The notes under the pieces: generated by a model
Told to the model about the DNA's origin: nothing
Seen by the model: only the letters and a program-made list of their open reading frames with translations
Database searches by the model: none
In this document: positions 23,493-35,394 of the stretch, piece after piece
How positions within the stretch are numbered: the first letter of the stretch is position 1
Layout: the number at the start of each line of letters is the position of its first letter
Assembly: GCF_030272615.1 (NCBI RefSeq)
Contig: NC_081415.1
Location: 623,531,740 to 623,595,739, forward strand
Direction: 5' to 3'
Length of the DNA stretch: 64,000 bases
From: Cryptomeria japonica
Taxonomy: Eukaryota; Streptophyta; Pinopsida; Cupressales; Cupressaceae
Position numbers and translations under genes: made by a program

Positions 23493-26489
23493 CTAAGTCT
23501 CTACCGGTGAGGGTATTACCCCAAGCTACTCTCTCAGATATTCAAAATTTTCTTTAGGCAAAGGCTTAGTAAAGATATCTGCAATCTGCGCTTTAGTATT
23601 CACATAAACCAATCTTACATCTTTTGCTTCAACATTCTCTTTCAGAAAGTTATATTTCATAGAAACATGCTTAGTCTTAGAGTGAAATACCAGATTATTT
23701 GATATATCAATTACTGCTGAATTGTCAAAATAAATGATTATGGGTTATTTTCATTTTACCTTTATGTCCTTCAACATTTTCTTAATCCATAATACCTAAG
23801 TAAAATTAGTTGTTGGTGCAATATATTCTGATTCTGCTATTGATAATGATGTACAACTCTTCTTCTTGCTTATCCATGAAATCAATCTGTTACCAAGAAA
23901 GAATGCATTGCCAATGGTACTCTTTCTGTCATCCACATGTTCTGCCCAATTTGCATCGGTTTATGCACATAAATCAAAAATCTTCATCTTTAAGATACCA
24001 TAAACCAAGATTTGTTGTGCCTTGTAAATACCGTACAATCCTGTTTACTGCTAATTCATGATTTTCTTTAGGATTACTCTAAAATATTGAAACAATACAT
24101 ATTGCATTCATTATATCAGGTCTTCTTTTTGTCAAATATAGTAAACCTCCAATCAAAAATTTGTATCTTGTCAGATTAACAGGAGCTGAATCATCCTTCA
24201 ATGTCAATTTACCAGTTGTAGTCATAGGAGTACTTACCAGTTTAGAGTTTTCCATACCAAATTTCTTCAGTAGTTTCTTCAAGTATTTTGTTTGACATAT
24301 GAATATATCTCTATCAGTTTGTGAAATCTGCAATCCTAAAAAAGAATTTTATTTCCCCAATCATAGACATTTCAAATTCTTCCCGCATCTTGTTAGCAAA
24401 GTCCTTACACAATCCATCTTCTCCTCTAAAAATGATATCATCAACAAAACTTCAATAACCAGGATATCATCATTAGTCACTTTGAAATATAAGTTGTTGT
24501 TAGCATTACCTTTAGTGTAACCAAGCTTCAAAATATATTTGTCCAATCTAGCATACCAAGATCTAGGAGCTTGCTTCAATCCATACAAAACTTTCCATAA
24601 TCTACAAACCATATCTTTAACATTTGTCAATGAAAATCCATCAGGTTGTTCAATGTAAACTTCCTCTTCAAGATCACCATTCAGAAATGCACATTTTACA
24701 TCTATCTGATATACTTTATAGTTCTTATGAGCTACAAATGCAAGAAATAATCTAACTGCCTCAATTCTAGCTACCGATGCAACAGTTTCATTATAATAAA
24801 TTCCCTCTTTCTATGAATATCCTTTACACACTAATCTTGTTTTTTTCTTGATTACCTTACCATCTTCATTAAGTTTATTTCTGAATACCCATTTAGTTCC
24901 AATTACATTTTTGTCTTTAGACTGGGGAACTAATTTCCATGTATTGTTCTTTTCAATTTGTTCTAATTCATCTTCCATTTCTTTAATCCAATGTTCATCT
25001 TGACATGCTTCAATAAAAGATGTTGGTTCAATTTGAGAAATTAAGCATACCACTTCATTTGCCAGTCTTCCTCTAGTCATAACACGTTGATACTAGTTCC
25101 CAATTATCTAATTTTCTTAGTGATTCAGCCTTACATACCCAGGTTTATTCACATGTTGTTGTTCTTTGGTCAGTGTGGAATTCTCTAATGATGCCGGTGT
25201 GACTAGATCCACATTCTATACTGGTGCACTCTATATAGGTTCATTTATGATCATCTCAACTACCGATTCAGAATCTACAGACCTTGAATTTCCTCTAAAG
25301 TGTTCATCTATCTTCACATTAACACTTTCAATGATCTTCTGCAATCTTTAATTAAAACATCTATATGGCTTTCTCTTAGATGAATAACCAAGAAATATTC
25401 CTTCATCACTTCTAGGATCAAATTTACCAGCATACTCATCTCTCCTAATATAACATTTGCTTCCAAATATTCTGAAGTATTTAAGAGTAGGAGTATTACC
25501 AAACCATAGTTCATAAGGGGTCTTACCAGTTTGATGTGAACTCTGTTGAAAGTGTAAACCATTGTATTCACTTCTTCTCTCTAGTACACATGAGGTAGAT
25601 TTGCTTCCAATATCATGCTTCTAGCTACTTCCAGAATAGTTTTGTTCTTCCTTTCCACAATTCCATTTTCCCGAGGTGTCTGGGGTGCTGATAGTAGTCT
25701 TTTGATTCCATTCACTTCACATAATGTATTAAATTCTTTAGATGTAAATTCTCCTCCTTGATAAGATCTCAAACATTTGATTTTCTTACCGGTTTCATTT
25801 TCTACCATTGCCTTGAACAATTTGAATTTTCAAAAGCTTTTGATTTCTCCCTAAGAAAAGTAACCCAACACATTGTAGAATAATCATCAATAATTAGCAT
25901 AAAGTATCTATCTCATTGTAGACTTCTTGTTCTTGCCGGACCACACAAGTCAGTATGAATTAAATCAAGAACATTATTAGATTTCTCATAAATACTCTTA
26001 AAAGTTGTTCTAATTTGCTTTCCCATTTGACATTCCTTAAATACCTAATTATGAGGTTTCACAATCTTTGGTAAATCCCTTATCACTATTTTTCAAATGA
26101 AAGATATTACCTTTAGTCTGATTACCGGTTGCAATCTCCAATCCAATTTTGTTCATGATTTTACATTTACCATTCTTGAATTGTAACTGAAATCCCTTTT
26201 CAACTAATTGACCAACACTCAAAAGATTATGTTTAAAACCTTCAACATAATAAACATTGTCAGTATTGTGCTCACCATCCAAAGATATAGTGCCTTTTCC
26301 TTTGATTAAACAAGCTTAATCATTGCCAAATATTACTAGACCTCCACTATATTCCTGAAAAGATAAGAATTCACTTTTATCACCAGTCATATGATGTGAA
26401 CATCCACTATCAATGATCCATTTATCTTTTTCTTCAATTTTAGCTTCTAGGGCCCACTCCACTAGTGGAACAATAGGTTCCAGTTGATC
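23493..26489 (-). pseudogene. Element B pol: protease, integrase, reverse transcriptase, RNase H
   Basis: The polyprotein reads downward from 26489. The protease motif WIIDSGCSHHMTGDK is near 26385-26420. A GAG-pre-integrase region (HNLLSVGQLVEKG, ATGNQTKGNIFHL) spans about 26050-26280. Integrase at about 25580-26000 has QGGEFTSKEF, but the second catalytic aspartate is tyrosine (LRSYQGGEF), while NGIVERKNK keeps the glutamate. RT has the WKLVPQSKDKNVIGTKWVF block (24811-25080) and VLYGLKQAPRSWYARL (24361-24630), with the catalytic-site region frameshifted. RNase H begins near 24333. The reading ends at TAG 23493-23495 after LGVIPSPVET. Many stops make it inactive. Confidence 0.85.
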
Positions 26490-26865
26490 TTATTTTATTG
26501 CAACAAAATCCCATCCATTATATGTCGGTTCTTCATACAAATCATCAATAACTCCTTCATCAACATAGCAACAAGATTTATCTTTGTTCTTCTTAAATCT
26601 GTATCTCTGATATTCAGGGTTAGGCTTATATGTACTTTTAGATTTCTCTCTCAATCTTGTATGTCTGTTAGGAAATCTAGATGCTATAAGACCAACTTTG
26701 TTGCAATTAAAACATTTAAATGGTGCTTTACCTTCATACTTATTTCCAACTAGACCTTTAGGCATTTTCCTTGCAAATAGTGCTTCAAGTTCTTCCAGTT
26801 CTTTATTTTCCCTTCTGATATCTTCAAGTTCTTTTGCATAGAGTGCTTTCCAATCGGATTTGTCA

Positions 26866-26896
<31 letters not shown>

Positions 26897-27518
26897 CTCT
26901 AAAGGATAAATATGTCTTAATTGTAACAATAGGACCAAATTCCTCAAGCTCAAATGCTGAAAGCTTTCCAACCAAGGTATCTCTAGATACTGATGTATTA
27001 GGCATTATTTTCAACTCATTAATAGTACTCACTTTCATTTTGTATGCCAATTGCAAAGCTCTTAAAAATTTAGAAACAATTTCATCTTCACTTAAAGATC
27101 GTCGACAACATTGTATTCCTAAAACAATTTCATTAACTCTTTCCATAAAAGCAAAAATTCATTCATCTTCTTCCATTTTCAAATTTTCATACCTGACCTA
27201 GTAACATTCCAATTTTGCAATTTTGACAGTAGTATCTCCTTCATTCAATGTCTCCAATTTATCCCAAATAGCTTTAGTAGTAGATCTATCTGATAATGCG
27301 CTCAAAAGTGCTTCTCTTGCTTTGCAATCATTTTCTCGATCTTTACCCAATGTTGGTGGATTAGGTTGATTCGATGTAGGACCAACATACCTATTCTTTG
27401 TAACTTCCCATATATCTCTTCCAATGCAATTCCGATGTGTCTCCATTCTAATCTTCCATATACCATAGTTAGTTCCATCGAGTTTTTGACTGTCCTTCCT
27501 TAAAATGTTTGTTGCCAT
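26490..27518 (-). pseudogene. Element B gag
   Basis: The copia capsid protein starts at ATG 27518 (MATNILRKDSQKLDGTNYGIW) shortly after the primer site. It contains IWDKLETLNEGDTTVKIAKLE and FMERVNEIVLGI, typical of UBN2-type plant copia gag, with one stop and a break near 27150-27198. A poly-serine run is coded by a GAT-type triplet repeat (26866-26895). The zinc knuckle CFNCNKVGLIASRF near 26690-26730 has lost its histidine (leucine) and last cysteine (phenylalanine). An unbroken frame covers 26490-27146. Confidence 0.85.
26866..26895 (-). repeat. Trinucleotide microsatellite in element B gag
   Basis: Ten GAT units on the plus strand encode polyserine on the minus strand. The related gag of element F has only five serines at the same place. 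Confidence 0.85.
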
Positions 27519-27561
27519 AGGATCTCCTCAAGGTGTTAGGCTTCTGCAAAAAGAGGACTTA

Positions 27562-27573
27562 GCTCTGATACCA
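27562..27573 (-). promoter_or_regulatory. Primer-binding site of element B (initiator Met tRNA)
   Basis: GCTCTGATACCA on the plus strand is the exact complement of TGGTATCAGAGC and lies two bases from the 5' LTR. Confidence 0.93.
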
Positions 27574-27575
27574 AT

Positions 27576-28727
27576 TGTTAGGAACCAGGAGGCCATTGAA
27601 AGGGGGGGGGTGGATCAGTTGTCTATGAATTTCAACCCAATTATAACTTAATCAAAGTTGATACTTGATACCAATAAACCCAAATTGATGTCGGTTAACA
27701 GATTAGCAATTAATATCAATACCGGTGAAACTTAATGCATGAAACAGAAAGAGAAACAACATCCACAACACATAACACAAATATTTTGACATAGAAATCC
27801 TGTAAGGGGAAAAACCATGGTGGGAAACCTTACCCAAAACCAAATGATACTACTGTAGATAGTATGTGTATACAAATAGGGTCTGCACATTCAGAAAGGC
27901 CAACCGCGTAGAGCACACTTCTCAAATGGGAGTCGCAATGACTACAGTAGGATGGTTAAATCCTAGAATAATGTACTGCTCAAAGTAGAATCTCCAATGT
28001 TAGATTCAATACTGGTTAAGGTCTGATAAATACCTTCAAACCTTCCTTGAACCTTCTCTATGGTATGCTCATATGATCTTCAATATTCCCACATACCATG
28101 TTACAATACCATACCATAACCTTACATACCATCTCATATCAAATCTCACAAATGAGATCTTACATATATACAAAACCTAAGACCAAATGTGTAGGTCGTC
28201 TCACTAAGAATATTACAATAAAATCAATTATAAATAAGTTTGGATGTGATGCATATTGTCGTCTTAATATATTTACAACAATATTCAATCAATAAATCAT
28301 CTCCATAACATGTTGTGCTGATCTGGAGTAGATAACGCATACCAGTCCATAACCTAGACCAATCTACCGGTAATAGAAAATATGTCAACTGGATTAGACT
28401 AATAACCAAAACAATAAAACCAAGTATCCAAACCATGTCTTTGACATAATCAAGTGATCTGCAGATGATAACAAGTCATCACTAGTGTCGGTGAACAATA
28501 TAACCTATCGGTGAACAATATAACCTTTCGGTGAACAATATAACCTTTTGGTGAGCAATATAACCTATCATTGAACAATATACCAGTGAATGTACATAAG
28601 TCATTGAACTTTCCGGTTCAATAGTGAACCAATATAACCATAGTGCCAAATAAAAAATGTAGATCTCCAGAAGGATAAGTGTTGACATCAATGACAAAAC
28701 TAATGCAACACATCCATGATACTAACA
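27576..28727 (-). repeat. 5' LTR of element B
   Basis: 1152 bp. The plus-strand start is TGTTAGGAACC and the end is ATACTAACA. It is 59 bp longer than its partner, explained by three extra 20-bp tandem units at 28488-28584. Confidence 0.9.
28488..28584. repeat. Five-unit 20-bp tandem repeat in the element B LTR
   Basis: The unit TCGGTGAACAATATAACCTA repeats at 28488, 28508, 28528, 28548 and 28568 (the last unit partial). The units differ by one to three bases. The matching place in the left LTR (about 22965-23000) has about two units. Confidence 0.9.
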
Positions 28728-30484
28728 AAGGTTTGTTCGAATTGGTGGCATAGGAGGAAATTCTTCATGAGATCCCTTCTACTATATCCCAAGCGATGAA
28801 CAAGGAGCTTACAAAAATCCCATCTTTGGAGTAAGTCAAAGAGCTAGTTTTCTCTTTTGAAGGAAACAAAGTCCCTCGACCGAATTGGTTTCCTATGTTC
28901 TTGTTTCAATTGTTTTGGAATATTGTCAGAGGAGATATTATGGATGTGGCTAGATAATTATTTGGCTCCTGCTTAATTGTCAAAGATCTTAATGCTACTT
29001 TCATTAGGTTGATTCCAAAGAAACCTAATGCCATCTGCTTCTAGCATTTCAAGCCTATTAGTTTATGCAATTCTCTTTATAAGGTGTTCACCAAAATTTT
29101 AGTCTTCAGATTGAAAAAGGTTCTACTGCAATTGATTTTGAAACAATGGAATGGCTTTTTTCTAGGGAGACGAATTCTAGATTCTATTATTTATGCTCAT
29201 GAGAATATCCACTCACTTTTGGTCAACAAGAAAATGAGCTTTCTGTTGAAGTTGGATTTTCTTAAGGCTTATGATAGGGTGAACTGGAGATTCCTCATTA
29301 GGATGCTTCAGGCTTTTGGTTTTTGCGATCATTTCATTCAAATGATAAATCAATGCATTTCTACACTCAAATTATCAGTGTTGATTAATGGATCCCCTTC
29401 AGTTTTTTTCTCTTCTTCCAGAGGTCTCAGACAAGGAGATCCTCTACCTTTGATTCTTTTCATTCTGATGGGTGAAGCTCTTAGTAAAATTATTCAAAGA
29501 GAGATCAGGTTTGGAAGACTTAGAGGGATTCACCCCTCCTTTCACTCCCAAGTTTTATCTCACCAATAATTTTTTGATGATACTTTGCTAATGGGAGAAA
29601 GATTTATGGCAGAAGATAATTCCTTGAAGTCAACTCTTAGTCTTTATGAAAGGGGATATGGATAGAGGATCAACTTTCCTCAGAGTTCTATTTTCTTCCT
29701 CAATACCCCTAATCATCAACAGATCAAGATTACTAAAATTTTGGGGTTTAAACTAGCTTCCTTATTTGATACCTATCTGGGGCTATTGTTATGCTCTGGG
29801 CATTCCCTAGACTCCTTTTGGTCTGATTTGATTGATTGATTTCAAAATAAGCTTGATGGCTGGAAAGGTGCTCTTATGAGTCAAGCTAGTAAGCTCTAAT
29901 TAATCAAAGTCTCTTTACAGAATCTTATAGTCTATACCATGAGCCTTTTTAAAGTGCCTCCAAAATTTACAGAGCGCATGGAAAATATTCAAAATAATTT
30001 CTTGTGGACAAGAACAACAACTAAAAATCATCTACATTTGGTTGCTAGGGATCAAGTGTGTCTACCAAAGGAACTTGGGGACCTGGCCATTAGACACATT
30101 CATGACTTCAACAGAGCTCTCATGGCAAAACAATTGTGGAGATGTCTAATGGACCCTAATGAATGGATTTATATAATCCATAATAAATATCTTGTCAATG
30201 GCATTACAGTCCAAAATGTTTTAAAGACTATAATTTACCCTTAGCGGCCTCTAATCTATGGATGAATATTTATAACACCAAAGACATCATTCTTAAGGGA
30301 ATAAGATGGATCCTTGGTAATGGCAATAAAATTTGTTTCTGGGATGACTGCATTGGCATTTTGCATAGAGATTGCATTAATGATATGTTGTCATTGATGT
30401 TAATTGAACCAGTTATTCATGTTATTGCTAATATTGTTGTTTTTGATATTGGCTAGTAACCAGTTAGAAGAGCTTTGTGGAAGA
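28728..30484 (+). pseudogene. LINE ORF2, reverse transcriptase and C-terminal part
   Basis: This is the 3' continuation of the LINE interrupted at 16165. After LFELVA come KVPRPNWFPMFLFQLFW, RLIPKKPNAICF and HFKPISLCNSLYKVFTKIL, then the RT motifs LKLDFLKAYDRVNW (near 29250-29290), GLRQGDPLPLILFIL (near 29420-29465) and FFDDTLLMG (near 29568-29592, the catalytic DD). Further on are GWKGALMSQASKL and a zinc-binding-type C-terminal region (LGNGNKICFWDDC near 30310-30350). Reading frames 29084-29569 and 29939-30244 are open; other parts have stops. The LINE is cut at about 30484 by element E, and its 3' end is not certain. Confidence 0.87.
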
Positions 30485-31730
30485 TGTTGTAAACCAGTGT
30501 GTTAAGTTTGTGAGTTGAACTGATAAACCAATTTAAAGTGTTAAACCTTTCTATGCATTGTAACCGGCAAACCCTGTCAGTTGTTAAACCCTAACCGATC
30601 AAGTTTGTTGGTTTAGTATCTTATGTGTAATGATGGAGACATGTATGAGGATAAGTTCAAAATGTTTTGGCATGTTTCGTTATTGTCTAGGAAAGGAACA
30701 AAGTGGATTGCATCTAATGCACAATGTGTGATGAGTTACAAAGGCCGATGAAGCAGTGATCATGGCGCGATTGGAATTTTCTTGAAGAATGTGAAGAGAT
30801 TGTGATGGTTTCTAACAGTCAAGATTGTACCGACTTGTTTGTAATATCGATGATGAGAATTAGGTTTTTGTTGTGTTACCGACATAATTGATTTGTATTT
30901 AAGGTCGATGAAGTTGTTTGTAAAGGTTATTGGCAAGATTAGCAGAAAACCTGTTGAGTCTGTAAATGCCTAACTAGTGAATGGATCTGCACCTTGAGTG
31001 AAAGGAGATTGAAGCTTAAAAGTATCTAATCAAGCAAATGTAGTGTTATTCAGACAGATCAAGAAAACCTGTTGTTTCTAACAATTACAATAGAAGTGAA
31101 ATCCCTTAACCGAGTAAGCTCTAACAAGCTTGGTTACTCATTAAATCCTCTAACAAGGTGGCCCATTAGCTTGGATTCTTAAATTCTCTAGCGAGGTTAC
31201 TCCTAACAGAGTATTGTGCTTTTCATCAAGGCATATTAGTAAATCCCTTAATCGGGTGATTCCTAACTAGAATTAGTTCTTAATGGGACTTATTGTAAAT
31301 CTTTAACATGCTTGGCTCCTAACAGGGTGAACTTCAGAAGAGTTTAGATACCTATCCCTGTGAGTCTCATCTCATTGTGGTTTTTACCTTGTGTCAAGTG
31401 GTGAATGTTTTTGTGGTTATGATCTTATTTTTTGATTTGATTGACTTCTGATATGACATGATAACTAGAAGAATTGAGAGATGAATATGTTGAGTTATGA
31501 TTAAGCATTGTTGATGTTTACAAGATTTAAGTTGTTTACTATTAAGTTGTCATAATAGTCAAACCGGATGATGTCAAGTATTCTTATGAATATTAATCTC
31601 GACTGAGATATGTTTACTTTGTGTGATTGAATTTGAGTTTGGGAACTTTGTATCAATATTTCAATGTACTGGTTCACCCCCCCTCCCTCTCGGTATTCTA
31701 CTAGATACTTATTCTATCATCATACCATCA
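30485..31730 (+). repeat. 5' LTR of element E
   Basis: About 1246 bp from TGTTGTAAACC to ACCATCA, next to a primer site. Positions 31090-31340 carry a series of short CCnnTAACnnGG units, shared with the D-type LTRs. A CACCCCCCCTCCCTCTC tract lies about 55 bases before the end. Confidence 0.75.
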
Positions 31731-31732
31731 AT

Positions 31733-31744
31733 TGGTATTAGAGC
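31733..31744 (+). promoter_or_regulatory. Primer-binding site of element E
   Basis: TGGTATTAGAGC differs from the standard Met-tRNA site by one C-to-T change, which fits decay of a methylated cytosine. Confidence 0.85.
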
Positions 31745-31802
31745 ATCTCAAGCCCTCTTTAATCTAAAAGCCTAACAACTTGAGGAAAACATCTTTTAGA
31801 TC

Positions 31803-32770
31803 ATGATGAAGAAATAAGGTTCGAAATTCAACAAAGATAGCTATAAAATATGGAGTGACAGAATGAAGATTTACATTAAGAGTCTTGGTAGTCAATATTG
31901 GGATCATATAGGAACTAAGTATATTACACCTACTAGAATCTTGACTGATGATCAGAAGAAAGAACAACAAGAAAATCACCAAGCATTAGAGGCTATTATC
32001 AGTTCCCTGTCTAATGTTGAATATGTAGATGTTCATGGTCTTCAAACTCCACATGAAGTGTGGCAAAAACTTGAAGAGATTTATAGTGGTGATGAACATG
32101 TTAAGATTGCCAAAGAGGAGAATTTAAGAGGAAATTTTAATGACATGAGAATGTCTGAAGGTGAGAATATCCAGCAGTATGGTCAAAGGATTAAAGAGAT
32201 AGTTGGTGAAATAAAGAGTGCAGGAGAGAAAGTGGAAGATGCCATAGTAATGAGTAAGGTACTGAGAACCCTGCTACTAGTCTATGCTATCCGAGTTGCA
32301 GCTATTGAGGAGATGAAATCCATTGACAAGATAAAGGTAACTCTTGACTTTATTATTGGCATACTTACTGCTTTTGAACTAAATGGCTATGATGGTAGTG
32401 TATAGAAATCAGAAGATGCATTCAGAGCTTCTGTCTCTAACCTATCTATGAGAAGAAGTAGAGATGTTGGCCATAGCTATGAATCTAGGTACGGTAGAGA
32501 TTCTCATGATGAGGACAACTTAGTGGAACTTGAAGTATTGTCGGCAAAACGACTTCCTAGAGGCACTAGTAAATATAGAGGTAACATACCTTTATAATGT
32601 TTTGCATGCAACAAGATTGGTCATATAGTAGCTAATTCCCCTAATCATGAAAATGAATACAAGAGAGAAAAATTTAAGAAGTATAAGGGTAAAGGCAAGA
32701 GAGATTGTCTTGTAGCTATTGACAGTGGTATTACTAATGAAGAATCCGATGATGATGCTAGTGAAGATAT
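31803..32770 (+). pseudogene. Element E gag
   Basis: The copia gag starts MMKK at 31803, with an early stop, and is open from 31863 to 32405. Motifs are HEVWQKLEEIYSGDEHVK and IQQYGQRIKEIVGEIKSAG, close to the gag of element D. The stop at 32403-32405 (GSV-stop-KSED) corresponds to a glutamine in D (NVQKSES), so CAG became TAG. The knuckle CFACNKIGHIVANS near 32597-32640 has serine at the last cysteine. The product would assemble the virus-like particle. Confidence 0.85.
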
Positions 32771-35394
32771 TGTGTTTGTAGCTATTAAGGAAGAAATATC
32801 AAATCAGAAGGCACTAGTATCCAAGATGGATAACTCTGATGATTGGATCATTGATAGTGGTTGTTCACATCACATGATCGGTGGTCGGAGAAAATTTCTT
32901 TCCTTGAAGGAATTTGATGGCAGTGTTGTCAGATTTGGCAATGGTTCACCCTATATTGTTAAAGGAAAGGGAGTTATTTCTCTTAATGGGAAGATCAGTA
33001 CTAATGATGTCTATTGGGTTGAAGGCCTAAAGCACAATATTTTGAGTGTGGCACACCTTAATGATAGAGGATACCCACTAGAGTTTAGAAATGATATGTG
33101 AAAAATATTTGACAACAGAGGTGAATTGATTGCAACCAGGAAACAAAACAACGGTAATCTATTTCATCTTAATCCTAAAGTTAGCAATTGTTTGATTGCA
33201 AAAATAGATGATAGTTGGCTTTGACATAGGAGATTTTGTCATATAAATTTTGACAAGATTGTTAAAGTAAGAAAGTCTAAGACAGTAAGAGGTTTGCCGC
33301 ACCTAGACAAACCGGTTAATGGTCTTTGCATAGAATGTCAGTCAGGAAAGATGACTTCTTCAACTTTAAAGAGAAAGTCCTTCTTCTTTGCCCGCCAGCC
33401 TATAAATTATCTAAAAGAAGGGCCCGACCCTTGGTGAAAGATATGCCCCGGGTACACAAGGGAGAGTTCGGACCACTGGGTAGGGAACCGGGGAAAGGCA
33501 ATAATGCGGTATGGGAAACGGCCTCTCATGTCGTCCCCTCTCACCCTACAATGGCAATAGGTAGTTGGGTTTGCCCAGGGTTCAATAGAGAACTTGTTAG
33601 ATTTGGCTCATAGAGATCTATGTGGACCAATAAGAACAAGAAGCATTCAAGGTGACAAATATCTCATGATCTTCACTAATAATTATTCAAGGATGATGTG
33701 GGTCACATTCTTGATGGATAAGAATGAAGCTTTTGGTAAATTCAAGGCATTCAGAGCATTAGTTGAGAAAGAGAGTGGCAAAAAGATAAAATGTCTTAGA
33801 ACAGATCAAGGCAGTGAATTTATGTTTGAGGAATTCACTAAGTATTGTGATGAGAATGGTATCAAGTGGCAACTTTCTGCACCAAGGACATGACAACAGA
33901 ATGGTAAAGTAGAGAGAAACAACCAGTCAATGGTTGAAGCTACTAGGACTATGTTGATATGAGGTGTAGCAAAAACATTTTGGAAAGAAGCTATAAGTAC
34001 ATATGTCTACACAATGAACTGAGTTCTGGTGAAAAGAGGTAACAACAAGACCCCTTATGAATACTAGTATGGGAGATCACCTGATGTTAGCTATTTTAAG
34101 ATATTTGGAAGCAAATGATTTATTAAAAGAGGTGATTACATAATAAAGTTTGAAGCTAAGAGTTATGAAGGCATATTTCTTGGCTATTCCACCAAGAGTA
34201 AGGCCTATAAGTGCTTCGACAACCAGACACCAAAAATTGTTGAGAGTGTTGATGTTCATGTAGATGAACGTCCTAAAGTTTCAGATGGAACTAGTTCTGA
34301 GAAGAAGGATGAAGATCCTTGAATTTTTCTTTTGGAACTTGAAACTGTTAAATTAGAAACCAATAAAGCAAATACTGATGTACTTGCTCAACCAAAACAA
34401 ATAAATTCAGAAGAAGATGATAATGAAGAAGCTAAACCTGAAGAGAATGATCATGTTATTTCTAGGTATGTGAGACTGGATCACAATCCTGAACAAATAA
34501 TTGGGGATAAGGATGTTGGAGTACTAACTAGAAGGAGAACAAGAGAGAACTCTTGCGTGATCTCCACCTTTGAACCTAGAAGTGCTAAGGTGGTATTTGG
34601 TGATTATAATTGGGTTAAAGCTATGGAGGAAGAGTTGGATCAAATTGAGAAGAACAACACTTGGACCTTGGTACCCCGACCAATAAACAAGAATGTTATA
34701 GTTACTAAATGGGTGTTCAAAAATAAGTTAAATGAAGATGGTGTTGTAGTTCACAACAAGGAAAGATTAGTATGCAAAATTTATGCGCAAGAAGAAGGAG
34801 AAGTTTATGGAGAAACTTTTGCACCAGTAGCAAGACTGGAAGGTGTCAGAACATTACTTGCATTTGCAGCTCATAATAAGTTCATGGTATACCAAATGGA
34901 TGTTAAGTCTGCATTTTTTAATGGGATATTGGAAGAAGAGGTTTATATAGAGCAACCTGATGGTTATGCATTGACATATAAGGAAGACATGGTATGAAAA
35001 TTGTATAAAGCTTTGTATGGATTAATGCAGGCACCCAAAGCATGGTATGAATGACTTCATACTCATCTGATGAAGATAGGCTTTGCTAGAACCATTGATG
35101 ACAACAACATTTATCTCAAGTTTGAAGGATATGAAATATTGGTCAATGAAGTATTTATTGATGATATTATATTTGAAGGTAATGATGACATGAGTAATTA
35201 TTTTGTAGATGAAATGAAGAATGAGTTTGAGATGTCATTAGTAGGGGAAATAAAAAATTTCATAGGCTTGCAGATGTAACAAATGAAGTGGTAATTTCAT
35301 TACTCAATCCAAGTATGTGAAAGAGGTTTTGAAGACTTTTGGTATGAGTGACTGTAAACTAGTTGGAACCCCAACGGTTATAGGTTGTAAGTTG
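32771..35394 (+). pseudogene. Element E pol: protease, integrase (interrupted), reverse transcriptase
   Basis: The protease motif IIDSGCSHHMIGG is at about 32848. The GAG-pre-integrase region includes LKHNILSVAHLNDRG. The integrase zinc region is followed by the foreign insert at 33384-33580, then AHRDLCGPIRTRS (33600), RTDQGSEFMFEEF (second aspartate kept) and QNGKVERNNQ (glutamate kept). RT has WTLVPRPINKNVIVTKWVF (near 34660), MDVKSAFFNGILEEEVYIEQPDG (near 34895-34960) and VFIDDIIFEG (near 35150, both catalytic aspartates kept). The reading stops at GTPTVIGCKL, where an LTR begins. At least eight in-frame stops are present. Confidence 0.87.
33384..33580. other. GC-rich foreign block inside element E integrase
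   Basis: By comparison with element D, the codons before 33384 (KSF) and after 33580 (SIENLLDL) should be almost adjacent. About 197 bases separate them. The block is GC-rich and CpG-rich (CCCCGGG, TTCGGACC, AACCGGGG, AACGGCC, GTCGTCCCC), unlike the AT-rich, CpG-poor host element. It is not LTR-like and has no poly(A). An organellar (mitochondrial) origin is plausible but not shown. Confidence 0.7.

Larger units (their letters stand above)
22046..28727 (-). mobile_element. Element B: complete Ty1/copia retrotransposon
   Basis: A 6682-bp minus-strand copia element with LTRs at 22046-23138 (3') and 27576-28727 (5'). The primer site is 27562-27573 (GCTCTGATACCA on the plus strand) and the purine tract is at about 23140-23152. 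Ends are TG/CA and the target duplication AAGGT is perfect (22041-22045 and 28728-28732). All copia domains are present in order but broken by stops and frameshifts. It sits in LINE ORF2 in the opposite direction to element A. Confidence 0.93.
30485..35394 (+). mobile_element. Element E: 3'-truncated Ty1/copia retrotransposon
   Basis: A plus-strand copia element with 5' LTR 30485-31730, primer site, gag, protease, integrase and RT. It ends abruptly in the RT/RNase H connection at 35394, where an unrelated LTR begins. Its own 3' LTR and most of RNase H are missing. The integrase carries a foreign GC-rich block at about 33384-33580. It is closely related to element D by sequence throughout gag and pol. 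Confidence 0.88.

Noticed and set aside
26860-27201. Plus-strand frame beginning with a poly-aspartate run
   Set aside because: It is the antisense shadow of the polyserine triplet repeat in element B gag.
33326-33613. 95-codon open frame across the GC-rich block
   Set aside because: It starts in integrase in the wrong frame and crosses the insertion; GC-rich DNA has few stops. It is not a gene.
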